The notes: generated from the sequence alone by a model not told the origin. A stretch of 64,000 bases of DNA from Stappia sp. TSB10P1A (GCF_900185725.1 NZ_FYAU01000025.1:1-64000), one strand, 5' to 3'; shown: positions 1 to 10,638, numbered from the stretch's first letter. Made by a program: numbers and translations.

Positions 1-367
1 GCGCGTGCCGACCACGCCGGCGCCCGCCCAGCCGCAGCCGGCGGCAACGCAGGCCCCCGCGACGCAGGCCCCCGCGACACAGGCCTCCGCGCCGGCGGCA
101 AGCGGCGGCACGATCCCGGCCGGCACCTATATCGTCCAGGTCTCGTCGCAGCGGACCCGGGAACAGGCGCAGACCGCCTTCAACGACCTGCAGCGGCGCT
201 ACGGCTCCGTGCTCGGCGGCGTCTCGCCGGTGATCGAGCAGGCCGATCTCGGCGATCGCGGCACCTTCTACCGGGTGCGCATCCCGACCTCGTCGCGCGA
301 CGACGCCATCTCGCTGTGCGAGCGGCTGAAATCGGCCGGCGGCGACTGTTTCGTGCGCCGCAACTGA
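1..367 (+). CDS. SPOR domain protein, C-terminal part (5' end outside window)
   Basis: The reading frame is open from the window edge to a TGA at 365-367, so only the last 121 or so codons are seen. It starts with a low-complexity Ala/Pro/Gln/Thr linker that includes short direct repeats of QAPAT. A SPOR-type domain of about 80 residues follows, opening with GTYIVQVSSQRTREQA and ending CERLKSAGGDCFVRRN. SPOR domains bind denuded septal peptidoglycan, and such proteins are usually anchored by an N-terminal membrane segment, which would lie outside the window. The gene precedes nagZ, a common order in Rhizobiales and consistent with a cell-wall role. The SPOR call is by pattern; the exact family member cannot be named from this fragment. 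Confidence 0.8.
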   Translation, partial: RVPTTPAPAQPQPAATQAPATQAPATQASAPAASGGTIPAGTYIVQVSSQRTREQAQTAFNDLQRRYGSVLGGVSPVIEQADLGDRGTFYRVRIPTSSRDDAISLCERLKSAGGDCFVRRN

Positions 368-506
368 CGGCGCGCGCCCTTGCGGCGAGAGGATAGAATT
401 GCAGGCGGGCGGACCGGGGAACGGCCCGCCCGTTTTCGCGAGCCCAAGCCTTCCACCCCATGACCGGCGCCTTGAGGCGGCCGGACGACAACGGGATTTG
501 CAGCCG

Positions 507-1529
507 ATGACCAAGGCCTTCATCACCGGATGCGCCGGCCAGGGCTTAAGCGAGGAGGAGCGGGCGTTCCTGGCCCGCGAGCAGCCCTGGGGCCTGATCC
601 TGTTCGGCCGCAACTGCCACTCGGCCGAGCAGATCGCCGCGCTGTGCGCGGATTTCCGCGAGAGCGTCGGGCGGGCCGACGCGCCGGTGCTGATCGACCA
701 GGAGGGCGGGCGGGTGCGCCGGCTGCGCCCGCCGCTGGTCGGCGACTATCCGGCCGGCGCGGTCTATGGGCAACTGCTCGCCCGCGACCGCGAGGCGGGC
801 CTCAGGGCCGCGTTCCTGGGCGGCCGGCTGATCGGCGACGACCTGATCGGCATGGGCATCACCGTCGACTGCGCGCCGATCCTCGACGTGCCAGTGGCGG
901 AAACCAGCCAGGCGATCGGCGACCGCGCCTATGCCGCCCACCCGGACGACGTCGCGGCGCTCGGCCGGGCCTTCGCCGACGGGCTGCTGGCCGCCGGGGT
1001 GCTGCCGGTGATCAAGCACATGCCCGGTCATGGCCGGGCGAGCGTCGACAGCCATTACGAGTTGCCGGTGGTGGAGGCGGGGCTGGCTGAACTGGAGGCC
1101 GCGGACTTCGCGCCGTTCCGGGCGCTGGCCGACCTGCCGCTCGGCATGACCGCGCATGTGATCTTCACCGCCGTCGATCCCGAGCGCCCGGCGACCCAGT
1201 CGGCGCCGGTGATCGAGCGGATCATTCGCGGGACCATCGGCTTCGACGGGCTGCTGATGAGCGACGATCTGTCGATGAAGGCGCTCGGCGGCGAGGTGGG
1301 CGAGCGGGTGCGGCGGCTGTTTGCCGCCGGCTGCGACATGGCGCTCCACTGCAACGGCGAAATGGCCGAGATGACGGCGGTGGCCGATGCCAGCCCGGAA
1401 TTGACCGGCGAGCCCCTGCGGCGGGCGCAGGCGGCGCTGCGGGCAAGGCCGCAGCCGGCGCCGCTCGACCGGGTGCTGGCGCGCGCCGAATTCGACGCCT
1501 TGCTGGCGGAGGCGCGCGCTGTGTCCTAA
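507..1529 (+). CDS. nagZ: beta-N-acetylhexosaminidase NagZ (GH3)
   Basis: Cytoplasmic glycoside hydrolase family 3 enzyme that removes GlcNAc from 1,6-anhydro-muropeptides in peptidoglycan recycling. The 340-residue product has the GH3 hallmarks: IDQEGGRV at 63-70, KHMPGHG at 170-176 (the mobile loop carrying the catalytic His) and LLMSDDLSMKAL near 249-260, which contains the nucleophilic Asp. An upstream in-frame start at 399 exists, but the ATG at 507 matches the family N terminus (MTKAFITGCAG). There is no signal peptide, as expected. It lies between the SPOR gene and scpA. In many Proteobacteria NagZ products signal AmpC induction; the beta-lactamase seen here at 10.9 kb is class D, so that link is not implied. 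Confidence 0.95.
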   Translation: MTKAFITGCAGQGLSEEERAFLAREQPWGLILFGRNCHSAEQIAALCADFRESVGRADAPVLIDQEGGRVRRLRPPLVGDYPAGAVYGQLLARDREAGLRAAFLGGRLIGDDLIGMGITVDCAPILDVPVAETSQAIGDRAYAAHPDDVAALGRAFADGLLAAGVLPVIKHMPGHGRASVDSHYELPVVEAGLAELEAADFAPFRALADLPLGMTAHVIFTAVDPERPATQSAPVIERIIRGTIGFDGLLMSDDLSMKALGGEVGERVRRLFAAGCDMALHCNGEMAEMTAVADASPELTGEPLRRAQAALRARPQPAPLDRVLARAEFDALLAEARAVS

Positions 1530-1544
1530 AAGGTTGGAAACCGA

Positions 1545-2426
1545 TTGGGGGCAGGGGTGCAGGACACCTTTTTCGAGGATCCGGATCCGGCAAGCGTCGC
1601 GGCAGACCGCGCGTTGAGCGATCCGGCGCTGGTGGTGGATGTCGACGGCTTCGAAGGGCCGCTCGACCTGCTGCTGACGCTCGCCCGCAAGCAGAAGGTG
1701 GATCTCGCCCGCATCTCGATCCTGGCCTTGGTCGAGCAATATCTCGACTTCGTCGCCGAGGCGCGGCGGCTGCGGCTGGAACTGGCGGCCGACTATCTGG
1801 TGATGGCGGCCTGGCTCGCCTATCTCAAGTCGCGCCTGCTGATCCCCGAGCAGAAGCACGAGGACCAGCTCTCGGGCGAGGAGATGGCGGCCGCGCTCGC
1901 CTTCCGCCTGCGCCGGCTGGAGGCGATGCGCCAGGCGGCGGCAAAGCTGATGAACCGCAACCGGCTGGGGCGGGATATCTTCGCCCGCGGCCTGCCCGAG
2001 GCGGTGTCGATTTCCCGGCGCGGCGCCTGGTCGGCGACGCTCTACGACCTGCTGACCGCCTATGCGGCGCAGCGCCAGCGCACCTCCGTCACCTCCGTTC
2101 AGGTGCTCCGCCGCACCGTCTGGTCGCTGCAGGAGGCCCGCGACCTGCTGACACGGATTGTCGGATTGCATATGGACTGGGTGCCGCTGGACGCCTATCT
2201 GTCAAGATACATGGGTGACGGCAGCCAGGCGAGCACGGTGCTGGCCAGCACCTTTTCGGCAAGTCTCGAACTCGTGCGCGAGGGCGAGCTGGAATTGCGC
2301 CAGGCAGAGCCCTTCGCCCCGCTCTACCTGCGGCGCCGGCCCGATCCGGGCGACCGCGAGCCAGGCTACCGGGAACCGGGAGACGGCGGGGCGGCGGCCG
2401 GCGAGGGCGGAGAGAACGAGGCGTGA
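1545..2426 (+). CDS. scpA: segregation and condensation protein ScpA
   Basis: Kleisin subunit of the SMC-ScpA-ScpB condensin, acting on the chromosome. The conserved N-terminal ScpA block (VDGFEGPLDLLLTLARKQKVDL, read in two parts from about residue 28) is followed by YLVMAAWLAYLKSRLLIP, both typical of the family. The C-terminal winged-helix segment lies near RTVWSLQEARDLLTRI. The start is uncertain: TTG 1545 is the longest, and GTG 1557 preceded by a G-rich stretch is equally plausible. The last 30 residues (DRRPDPGDREPGYREPGDGG type) are a Gly/Arg/Glu-rich tail. Two bases separate its stop from the scpB start, so the pair is probably translationally coupled. Confidence 0.93.
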   Translation: MGAGVQDTFFEDPDPASVAADRALSDPALVVDVDGFEGPLDLLLTLARKQKVDLARISILALVEQYLDFVAEARRLRLELAADYLVMAAWLAYLKSRLLIPEQKHEDQLSGEEMAAALAFRLRRLEAMRQAAAKLMNRNRLGRDIFARGLPEAVSISRRGAWSATLYDLLTAYAAQRQRTSVTSVQVLRRTVWSLQEARDLLTRIVGLHMDWVPLDAYLSRYMGDGSQASTVLASTFSASLELVREGELELRQAEPFAPLYLRRRPDPGDREPGYREPGDGGAAAGEGGENEA

Positions 2427-2427
2427 C

Positions 2428-3186
2428 GTGACGAGCGGCCAGGAGCAGGCAGCACAGGGCGAGAGCGCATTGCTGGCGGGGGAGGGCGGCGCGCTGCCGC
2501 TCGGCGACCTGCAGGCGATGCCGGATCCCTCGCCCGACAGCGGACTGCGCATGGTGGAGGCCCTGCTCTTCGCCTCGCGCGACCTGCTCAGCGTCGAGGA
2601 GATCGCGGCAAGGTTGCCGCTAGGTGCCAATGTTCCCGCGCTGATAGAGGTGCTGCGCCGCGCCTATGCCACGCGCGGCGTGAATGTTGTGGAAATCGGC
2701 GGCAAGTTCGGCTTTCGCACGGCGGAGGATCTCGCCTATCTGCTGTCGCGCGAGCAGGTGGAGGAGCGCAAGCTCTCCCGCGCGGCGCTGGAGACGCTCG
2801 CCATCATCGCCTATCACCAGCCGGTGACGCGGGCGGAGATCGAGGAGATCCGGGGCGTTTCGACCTCCAAGGGCACGCTCGACGTGCTGCTGGAAACCGG
2901 CTGGATCCGCATGCGCGGGCGGCGCAGGACGCCGGGACGGCCGGTGACCTACGGCACCACGGAGGCGTTCCTGGAGCATTTCATGCTGACATCGGTCGGC
3001 GATCTGCCGGGGCTGGAGGAGCTGAAGGGATCGGGCCTGCTCGACAGCGCCGTGCCGGCCAGTTTCCTCGTGCCGGTGCCCGACGATTCCTCCGACCTGC
3101 GCGAGGAGGAAGACCCGATCGACGAGAACGAACTGTTCGACCTGATCCGACAGGAGGATGACCCGACAGATGACCGCAACGGCTAA
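2428..3186 (+). CDS. scpB: segregation and condensation protein ScpB
   Basis: Winged-helix partner of ScpA in the SMC condensin. The core (MVEALLFASRDLLSVEEIA, then SRAALETLAIIAYHQPVTR, EIEEIRGVSTSKGTLDVLLE and RRRTPGRPVTYGTTEAFLEHF) matches ScpB closely. I place the start at GTG 2428, two bases after the scpA stop and behind a GGAGAG-rich stretch near 2411. The frame is open much further upstream inside scpA, but that part is a shadow. An acidic tail (residues about 225-252, rich in Asp and Glu) follows the core. Its 3' end overlaps the start of the ABC ATPase gene. Confidence 0.93.
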   Translation: MTSGQEQAAQGESALLAGEGGALPLGDLQAMPDPSPDSGLRMVEALLFASRDLLSVEEIAARLPLGANVPALIEVLRRAYATRGVNVVEIGGKFGFRTAEDLAYLLSREQVEERKLSRAALETLAIIAYHQPVTRAEIEEIRGVSTSKGTLDVLLETGWIRMRGRRRTPGRPVTYGTTEAFLEHFMLTSVGDLPGLEELKGSGLLDSAVPASFLVPVPDDSSDLREEEDPIDENELFDLIRQEDDPTDDRNG

Positions 3187-4297
3187 AGCCCTTCCCGCCG
3201 AGACCCCGGCACCGCGCTGGGGCACCCGTGGCACCGCCGGCGCGACGATCGCCGCGCGGCTCGCCTTCGAGGCGGTGAGCCACGCCTATGGCCATCTGGC
3301 CGCGGTGCGCTCGGTGTCGCTGACGGTGGAGCCGGGCGAGGTGCTGTGCCTGCTCGGCCATTCCGGCTGCGGCAAGACCACCTTGCTGCGGATCGCCGCC
3401 GGGGTCGAGCGCCAGTCGGCCGGCCGGGTGCTGATCAACGAGCGGGAAGTGGCGGGGCCGCAGGCGTTCCTGCCGCCGGAGCGGCGCGGCGTCGGGCTGA
3501 TGTTCCAGGACTATGCGCTGTTCCCGCATCTGACGATTGCCGAGAACGTCGCTTTCGGCCTGACCCATCTGGCGCGGACGGAGGCGCGGCAAACCGCACT
3601 GACGGCGCTGACCAGGGTCGGCCTTGCCGCGCATGCCAACGATTATCCGCATGCGCTGTCGGGCGGCGAGCAGCAGCGCGTGGCGCTGGCGAGGGCGATT
3701 GCCCCGCGGCCGGGCGTGCTGCTGATGGACGAGCCGTTCTCCGGCCTCGACCGGCGCCTGCGCGACACGGTGCGCGACGAGACGCTGGCGGTGCTGCGCG
3801 AGACGCGGGCGACCTGCGTGATGGTCACCCACGATCCGGAGGAGGCGATGCGCATGGGCGACCGGATCGCCCTGATGCGCAAGGGCCGCCTGGTGCAGGT
3901 CGGCAGCGCCGACGACATCTACAACCGGCCGGTCGACATGTTCGCCGCGCGCTTCTTCTCCGAGCTGAACGAGCTGGAGGCGGTCGCCGGCGACGGCGAG
4001 GTGGAGACCGCCTTCGGCCGCTTCGCCGCGCCCGGCCTTGCCAAGGGCATGGCGGCCGATGTCTGCGTGCGTCCGCAAGGTATTCTGCTGGGCGAGCCGG
4101 GCGAGGGCCTGCGCGGGCGCATCACGCGCCGGCGCTTCATCGGCGAGGTGGACCTGGTGGAAGTGGCGGTGGAAGGGCTCGACCTGCCGCTCCACGCCAG
4201 GATCCGCGACGGCGGACGCTTCGCAGTCGGCATGGATGTCGGGGTGCGCCTCGATGCCAGGGACGTGATCGCCTTCCCGCGCGAGCGCGCGGAATAG
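3170..4297 (+). CDS. ABC transporter ATP-binding protein, FbpC/PotA type, orphan
   Basis: ATPase subunit of an importer-type ABC transporter. Counting from ATG 3170: Walker A GHSGCGKT 63-70, Q-loop MFQDYALFPHLT near 111-122, signature LSGGEQQR 163-170, Walker B VLLMDEP 183-189 and switch His in MVTHDPEEAM at about 221. A C-terminal TOBE-like region follows (VRPQGILLGEPGEG, RRRFIGEVDLVEV). This architecture is typical of iron (FbpC), polyamine or thiamine importers. AGGAGG at 3152-3157 gives better spacing to ATG 3170 than to ATG 3158. No permease or binding protein gene is adjacent; it is wedged between scpB and tatA. The substrate cannot be named. Confidence 0.85.
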   Translation: MTATAKALPAETPAPRWGTRGTAGATIAARLAFEAVSHAYGHLAAVRSVSLTVEPGEVLCLLGHSGCGKTTLLRIAAGVERQSAGRVLINEREVAGPQAFLPPERRGVGLMFQDYALFPHLTIAENVAFGLTHLARTEARQTALTALTRVGLAAHANDYPHALSGGEQQRVALARAIAPRPGVLLMDEPFSGLDRRLRDTVRDETLAVLRETRATCVMVTHDPEEAMRMGDRIALMRKGRLVQVGSADDIYNRPVDMFAARFFSELNELEAVAGDGEVETAFGRFAAPGLAKGMAADVCVRPQGILLGEPGEGLRGRITRRRFIGEVDLVEVAVEGLDLPLHARIRDGGRFAVGMDVGVRLDARDVIAFPRERAE

Positions 4298-4385
4298 GGC
4301 CGAGGGTTCGGTTGCGGTGGCGACCGCTTTGTTGCAATAGTGCCGCGCCGGGGCGCGTGCACCGGAAGACCAGGGAGTTGGGCGT

Positions 4386-4616
4386 ATGGGTATCAGCATT
4401 TGGCAGATCCTGATCATCGCGGTGATCGTTGTTCTGCTGTTCGGCCGCGGCAAGATCTCCGAGCTCATGGGCGACGTCGCCAAGGGCATCAAGAGCTTCA
4501 AGAAGGGGCTCAACGAGGACGACGAGGCGGAGACCGCCAGCCGCAAGACGATCGATCACAAGGCCGACGAGACCGTGGTCACCAGCAAGTCCGAGGACAA
4601 GTCCCAGGCCGGCTGA
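4386..4616 (+). CDS. tatA: Sec-independent protein translocase TatA
   Basis: Pore-forming subunit of the twin-arginine translocase. The 76-residue product has one N-terminal membrane helix ([20 protein letters not shown]), the FGRGKI hinge, an amphipathic helix ([18 protein letters not shown]) and a short charged tail rich in Glu, Asp and Lys. These are the exact features of TatA rather than TatB. ATG 4386 follows a GGGAG-type ribosome site (4372-4377). It heads tatA-tatB-tatC. Confidence 0.96.
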   Translation: MGISIWQILIIAVIVVLLFGRGKISELMGDVAKGIKSFKKGLNEDDEAETASRKTIDHKADETVVTSKSEDKSQAG

Positions 4617-4712
4617 GCACCAGCGGCACCCGGGGACCGGCCCGCAGTCCGCCCGCAACGGGCGGCGCGCGGACGCGGACACTGACCTTTCGAGCGCGGA
4701 AAACGGACCGAG

Positions 4713-5203
4713 ATGTTCGACATCGGCTGGACGGAACTGATTGTTGTCGCGGTCGTCATGATCCTTGTCGTGGGACCGAAGGACCTGCCGCGCATGCTGC
4801 GCACGTTCGGCCAGACGATCGGCAAGGTGCGGCGGATGGCCGGCGAGTTCCAGTCGACCTTCAACGAGGCCTTGCGCGAGGCCGAGCAGCAGGCCGACAT
4901 CGCCGACATGAAGAAGCAGGTCGAGAAGGCCGCGAATTTCGACCCGCTCGGCGACATCAAGAAGTCCATCGAGGCGGATTTCAAGACGCCGAAACCGGCG
5001 CCGAAGAAGCCGGCGGAGACCGCCGCGCCAGCGGTGCCGGCTGCGGAAACCGCCAAGCCGGGAAACGCGGCTTCGGGCGAGGCAGCCTCGGAGAGCGCGC
5101 CGGACGCCGCGACGCCGTCCGACAGCGACACGGCCAATACGGCGGCGGCCAACACGACGACAGCCAATACGGCGGCGGCCAACACGGCGAGTGACAGGAC
5201 GGC

Positions 5204-5207
<4 letters not shown>
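4713..5207 (+). CDS. tatB: Sec-independent protein translocase TatB
   Basis: Subunit of the TatBC receptor for twin-arginine signal peptides. The N terminus ([29 protein letters not shown]) has the diagnostic Glu in the helix and the VGPKDLP hinge of TatB. An amphipathic helix and a charged region follow. The C-terminal third is low-complexity Ala/Pro/Thr/Asn and ends with two copies of a 30-bp repeat (5132-5191) encoding ANTAAANTTT-like units. Its stop overlaps the tatC start (ATGA, 5204-5207), so the two are coupled. Confidence 0.95.
5132..5191 (+). repeat. two-copy 30-bp direct repeat inside tatB
   Basis: Positions 5132-5161 and 5162-5191 are near-identical 30-bp units with core gccaatacggcggcggcc. 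They encode the Ala/Asn/Thr-rich tail of TatB. The period is in frame, so copy-number change would alter only the length of a probably unstructured tail. Confidence 0.85.
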
Positions 5208-7330
<2,123 letters not shown>

Positions 7331-7331
<1 letters not shown>

Positions 7332-8092
7332 TGCGTATCCTGCTGACCAATGACGACGGCATCCACGCGGCCGGCTTCGCCGCGCTGGAACAGATCGCCC
7401 GGGAGCTGACCGACGACGTGTGGGTGGTGGCGCCGGAGACCGACCAGTCGGGCGTCGCCCATTCGCTGACCCTGCATGATCCGCTGCGCCTGCGGGAAAT
7501 GGGCGATCGCCGCTACTCCGTGCGCGGCACGCCGACCGATTGCGTCATCATGGGCGTGCGCGAGATCCTGACCGACAAGCGGCCGGACCTGATCCTGTCC
7601 GGCGTCAACCGCGGGCAGAACGCGGCCGACGACGTGACCTATTCCGGCACCATTGCCGGTGCCATGGAAGGCACGCTGATGGGCGTGCGCTCCATCGCCC
7701 TGTCGCAGGGCGTCGCCTGGGCGAAGGGCGCGCCGGCCGACTATTCCTGCGCTCTCGCCCACGGGCCGGCGCTGATCGACCGGCTGCTGGGCTTCAGCTT
7801 TCCGCCAGACACGCTGCTCAACGTCAACTTCCCGGCCTGTCGCGCGGAGGAGGTCGAGGGCATCGAGGTGACCCGCCAGGGCAAGCGCAAGGTCAGCGAA
7901 CTCGGCGTCGATGCGCGCACCGACGCGCGCGGCGTGCCCTATTACTGGCTCGGCTTCCGCAGCGCCCAGGAGGATCCGCCGCGCGACACCGACCTTTCGG
8001 CGATGGCGCACAACCGGATTTCGGTGACGCCGCTGAAGCTGGACTTGACGGCGCACGACCTGCTCGGCGAACTGAAGGACCTGCTCGGCTGA
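7331..8092 (+). CDS. surE: 5'/3'-nucleotidase SurE
   Basis: Metal-dependent nucleoside monophosphate phosphatase, often next to pcm in stationary-phase survival operons. The N terminus [13 protein letters not shown] carries the Asp-Asp metal ligands. [18 protein letters not shown] supplies the Asn ligand and the active-site loop. A GTG one codon upstream (7328) is also in frame, but ATG 7331 gives the canonical N terminus. The start overlaps the serS stop and pcm follows about 50 bp downstream. Confidence 0.96.
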
Positions 8093-8141
8093 CGGCGCGT
8101 CTCGCGCCCCCGGCCGGCGATGGCCGAGGGAGGAGAGGCTG

Positions 8142-8864
8142 TTGAGCGATACGGGAGACGGCCGGGAGAACGGCTGGCCCGCCGATGGCGAGGACCCGCG
8201 CAGCGCGGCCGAGCGGCAGGCGGAGGCCGACCGCGAGGCGACCGCCGCGCTGATCCTGCGCCTGCGCTCGCAGGGCATCCGCAACACGCGGCTGCTCTCG
8301 GCGATGGAGCGGGTGCCGCGCCGGCTGTTCCTGTCGGCCGAGCTGCAGCGCCACGCGGGCGAGGACACCGCGCTTCCCATCGAATGCGGCCAGACCATCT
8401 CGCAGCCGAGCCTCGTCGCGCGGATGACCGATGCGCTGGACGTTCAGCCCGGCCACAAGGTGCTGGAGATCGGCACCGGCTCCGGCTTCCAGGCGGCGAT
8501 CCTCGGCCTGATGGCGGGCGAGGTGCACAGTATCGAACGCTACCGCACCCTGGTCGACCTGGCGCGCGAGCGGCTGGCCTCGCTGCGCATCGACACGGTG
8601 CGGGTGCATCACGGCGACGGCATGGAGGGCCTTGCGGAGCAGGCGCCGTTCGACCGCATCATCGTCACCGCCGCCGGCCCCGAGTTCCCCGCCGCGCTGG
8701 TCGAGCAACTGGCCGAGGGCGGCAAGCTGATCATGCCGCGCGGACCGAGCGGCAGCATCCAGCGGCTGGTGCTGGCGGAGAAGCAGGGCGGCCGGCTGTC
8801 GGAAAAGGTGCTGGCGGACGTGCGCTTCGTGCCGCTGGTCGAAGGGGTCGCCAGCCGGCTGTAA
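8142..8864 (+). CDS. pcm: protein-L-isoaspartate O-methyltransferase
   Basis: SAM-dependent repair methyltransferase for isoaspartyl residues. The 240-residue protein has the family motifs ALPIECGQTISQPSLVA (residues about 83-99) and the SAM-binding VLEIGTGSGFQAAILG. I take TTG 8142 as the start because the strong site GGGAGGAGAGG (8128-8138) lies just upstream and no in-frame ATG fits. An N-terminal extension of about 40 charged residues precedes the conserved core. It lies downstream of surE, a classical pairing. A second, more divergent Pcm-like gene lies at 31.8 kb. Confidence 0.94.
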   Translation: MSDTGDGRENGWPADGEDPRSAAERQAEADREATAALILRLRSQGIRNTRLLSAMERVPRRLFLSAELQRHAGEDTALPIECGQTISQPSLVARMTDALDVQPGHKVLEIGTGSGFQAAILGLMAGEVHSIERYRTLVDLARERLASLRIDTVRVHHGDGMEGLAEQAPFDRIIVTAAGPEFPAALVEQLAEGGKLIMPRGPSGSIQRLVLAEKQGGRLSEKVLADVRFVPLVEGVASRL

Positions 8865-8926
8865 TCGCGCTTGGGCGCTGCGAGGGGCGGCAGGGCGCGT
8901 GCGAGAGTTCCGGCACAAAACGCAAA

Positions 8927-8955
8927 TTGGTTTACGGCGAAGCTGCGACTTTAAG
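8927..8955 (+). promoter_or_regulatory. candidate promoter of the LysM/LytM gene
   Basis: TTGGTT (8927-8932), a 17-bp spacer and TTTAAG (8950-8955) make a plausible sigma70-like promoter. It sits in the only AT-rich patch upstream of the lipoprotein gene and overlaps a candidate CtrA box. Prediction only. Confidence 0.35.
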
Positions 8956-8966
8956 TCTTTATCAAC
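8951..8966 (+). promoter_or_regulatory. candidate CtrA box
   Basis: TTAA (8951-8954), 7 bases, then TCAAC (8962-8966) matches the alphaproteobacterial CtrA consensus TTAA-N7-TTAAC at 8 of 9 defined positions. It overlaps the predicted -10 element of a LytM-factor gene, the sort of cell-division gene CtrA often controls. Confidence 0.4.
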
Positions 8967-9022
8967 GTTACCGGCATTTAATCGACATCATGAACTCAGG
9001 TGTCTTCAGTCCGAGTAGCGCC

Positions 9023-10303
9023 ATGACAATGCAGGTTCTTCGCCCCAGATCCCGACTGCTTGCGCAGACTGCCGTGGTGCTCGTGCTTGCCGCGCTCGCG
9101 GGAGCCTGCAGCGGCGGCGTCGAGCGGTTCGCGGAGCCGATCTTCACCGGCAATACCGACAATCAGCGCGCGATGCTGGGCAGCAAATCCCAGCCGAGCT
9201 ACGACAGCGTGGTGGCCGGTCCCAGCCAGAGCGCCAGCGCGGTGCAGCGGTCGACGCTGCCGCCGCCGCCAGGCGCCAACCAGCAGGTCTCGACCGGCTC
9301 GATCACTCCGATGCGCAGCACGGCCCCGGCGCCCGCGCAGGCCTCGTTGCCGGCCAGCGCCACGGCGGCGCCGGCGGGCGCGCCGGTGCGCACGGTGCGC
9401 GGCTGGACGACGGCGGGCGCCACCCAGGTGACGGCCCGCCAGGGCGATACGGTCTCCGGCCTGTCGCGGCGCTACGGCATTCCCCAGAACGTGCTGGCCG
9501 ACATCAACGGCGTCGGGCCGAACGACGGTTTCGCCGCCGGCCAGCGGGTGACCATCCCGACCTATGTGCACGGCGCCCCGAATGTCGCGGCCGCCGCCCC
9601 GGCGCAGCCGACGCGCCTGCCGACGGCCGGCGGCTCGCCGGGCGTCACCGGATCGATTTCCGGCAACGGCACGCTTGCCAGTGCGCCGCGGCCGCAGGCA
9701 AAGCCCGGCGCACGGGTCGCCGCCGCGACCTCGGCGCAGCCTGGCAAGGCCAGTGGCAGCCAGCCCAAGAGCAAGCCCTCCGCCCTGTCCAGCCGGCCGA
9801 CCCAGCCGGTCGCCGCCGCGCCGACGACGCCGGTCACCCCGGCGGTCGCCCGCAGCGAACCGGCTCCGGTGGCGCCGGTCGCGGTCACCCAGGACAGCGA
9901 GCCGGCGCCGGCCGCCAATGGCGAGCGGCGGTTCCGCTGGCCGGCGCGGGGGCGGATCATCTCCGAGTTCGGCCCGAAGCCGGGCGGGGCGCATAATGAC
10001 GGCATCAACCTCGCCCTGCCGGAGGGCACCGAGATCAAATCGGTGGAAAACGGCACGGTGATCTACTCGGGCAACGAGCTGAAAGGCTTCGGCAACCTGG
10101 TGCTGATCCGTCACGACGACGGCTGGGTCTCCGCCTATGCCCATAACAGCGCGCTGCTGGTGAAGCGGGGCGACAGCGTCCAGCGCGGCCAGACCATCGC
10201 CCGGGCCGGGTCCACCGGATCGGTCAGCCAGCCGCAGCTCCACTTCGAGCTGCGCCGGGGCAACAAGCCGGTCGACCCGATGAAGTATCTCGCGAGCCTG
10301 TAA
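9023..10303 (+). CDS. LysM and LytM (M23-like) lipoprotein, NlpD/DipM type
   Basis: Likely periplasmic cell-separation factor. From ATG 9023 there is a lipoprotein signal (AVVLVLAALAGAC, lipid Cys about 29), a long Ser/Pro/Ala linker, one LysM peptidoglycan-binding domain (about 134-180; GDTVSGLSRRYGIPQNVL) and a C-terminal LytM domain (about 300-423). The metal site looks degenerate: where M23 enzymes have H-x3-D there is HNDGIN (324-329), and the HxH motif reads QLH (405-407). Such LytM factors (EnvC, NlpD, DipM) activate amidases rather than cut. An alternative ATG at 8990 adds 11 residues. It follows pcm, the usual Rhizobiales order, and ends in a strong terminator. Confidence 0.85.
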   Translation: MTMQVLRPRSRLLAQTAVVLVLAALAGACSGGVERFAEPIFTGNTDNQRAMLGSKSQPSYDSVVAGPSQSASAVQRSTLPPPPGANQQVSTGSITPMRSTAPAPAQASLPASATAAPAGAPVRTVRGWTTAGATQVTARQGDTVSGLSRRYGIPQNVLADINGVGPNDGFAAGQRVTIPTYVHGAPNVAAAAPAQPTRLPTAGGSPGVTGSISGNGTLASAPRPQAKPGARVAAATSAQPGKASGSQPKSKPSALSSRPTQPVAAAPTTPVTPAVARSEPAPVAPVAVTQDSEPAPAANGERRFRWPARGRIISEFGPKPGGAHNDGINLALPEGTEIKSVENGTVIYSGNELKGFGNLVLIRHDDGWVSAYAHNSALLVKRGDSVQRGQTIARAGSTGSVSQPQLHFELRRGNKPVDPMKYLASL

Positions 10304-10349
10304 CGGTTTTCGCCCGCCGGTCACGCGCGGAGCGCGACGGAACGCTGCA

Positions 10350-10385
10350 ACGGACGCGCCTTGCCGGGCGCGTCCGTTTCGTTTT
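10350..10385 (+). terminator. Rho-independent terminator after the LytM gene
   Basis: A perfect 11-bp stem (10350-10360 with 10367-10377; arm ACGGACGCGCC), a 6-nt loop and the tail TTTCGTTTT. It ends the surE-pcm-LytM block. Confidence 0.9.
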
Positions 10386-10450
10386 CCACAAGCGGGGAGG
10401 GCGCGGGCCAAGCCACTTCGCACAATCGTCACATGCGGGGCCGCTTGCGC

Positions 10451-10479
10451 TTGACTTGGCGCGCGGGGCGCCGTACATC
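10451..10479 (+). promoter_or_regulatory. promoter of the tRNA-Asp pair
   Basis: TTGACT (10451-10456), 17-bp spacer, TACATC (10474-10479). This is a near-consensus sigma70 promoter about 40 bp before the first tRNA-Asp, and a good fit for a stable-RNA gene. Confidence 0.65.
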
Positions 10480-10517
10480 ACCGCCACTCCCGGCGGCCAA
10501 GCGTCGCCAAGAGGTGA

Positions 10518-10594
10518 GCGGGTGTAGCTCAGTTGGTTAGAGTGCCGGCCTGTCACGCCGGAGGTCGCGGGTTCGAGCCCCGTCACTCGCGCCA
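10518..10594 (+). tRNA. tRNA-Asp(GTC), copy 1
   Basis: A 77-nt cloverleaf with encoded CCA. The acceptor GCGGGTG pairs with CACTCGC (one G-T wobble), the D arm holds AGCTCAGTTGGTTAGAG, the anticodon stem-loop is CCGGCCTGTCACGCCGG with anticodon GTC, and the T arm contains GGTTCGAGCC. The flanks AGGTGA (10512-10517) and TCACCT (10596-10601) are complementary and extend the acceptor stem. A T-run follows. Confidence 0.97.
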
Positions 10595-10638
10595 CTCACC
10601 TTTTACGGGAGCCTTTCGCAGCACTGCGAAGCGGGCGA

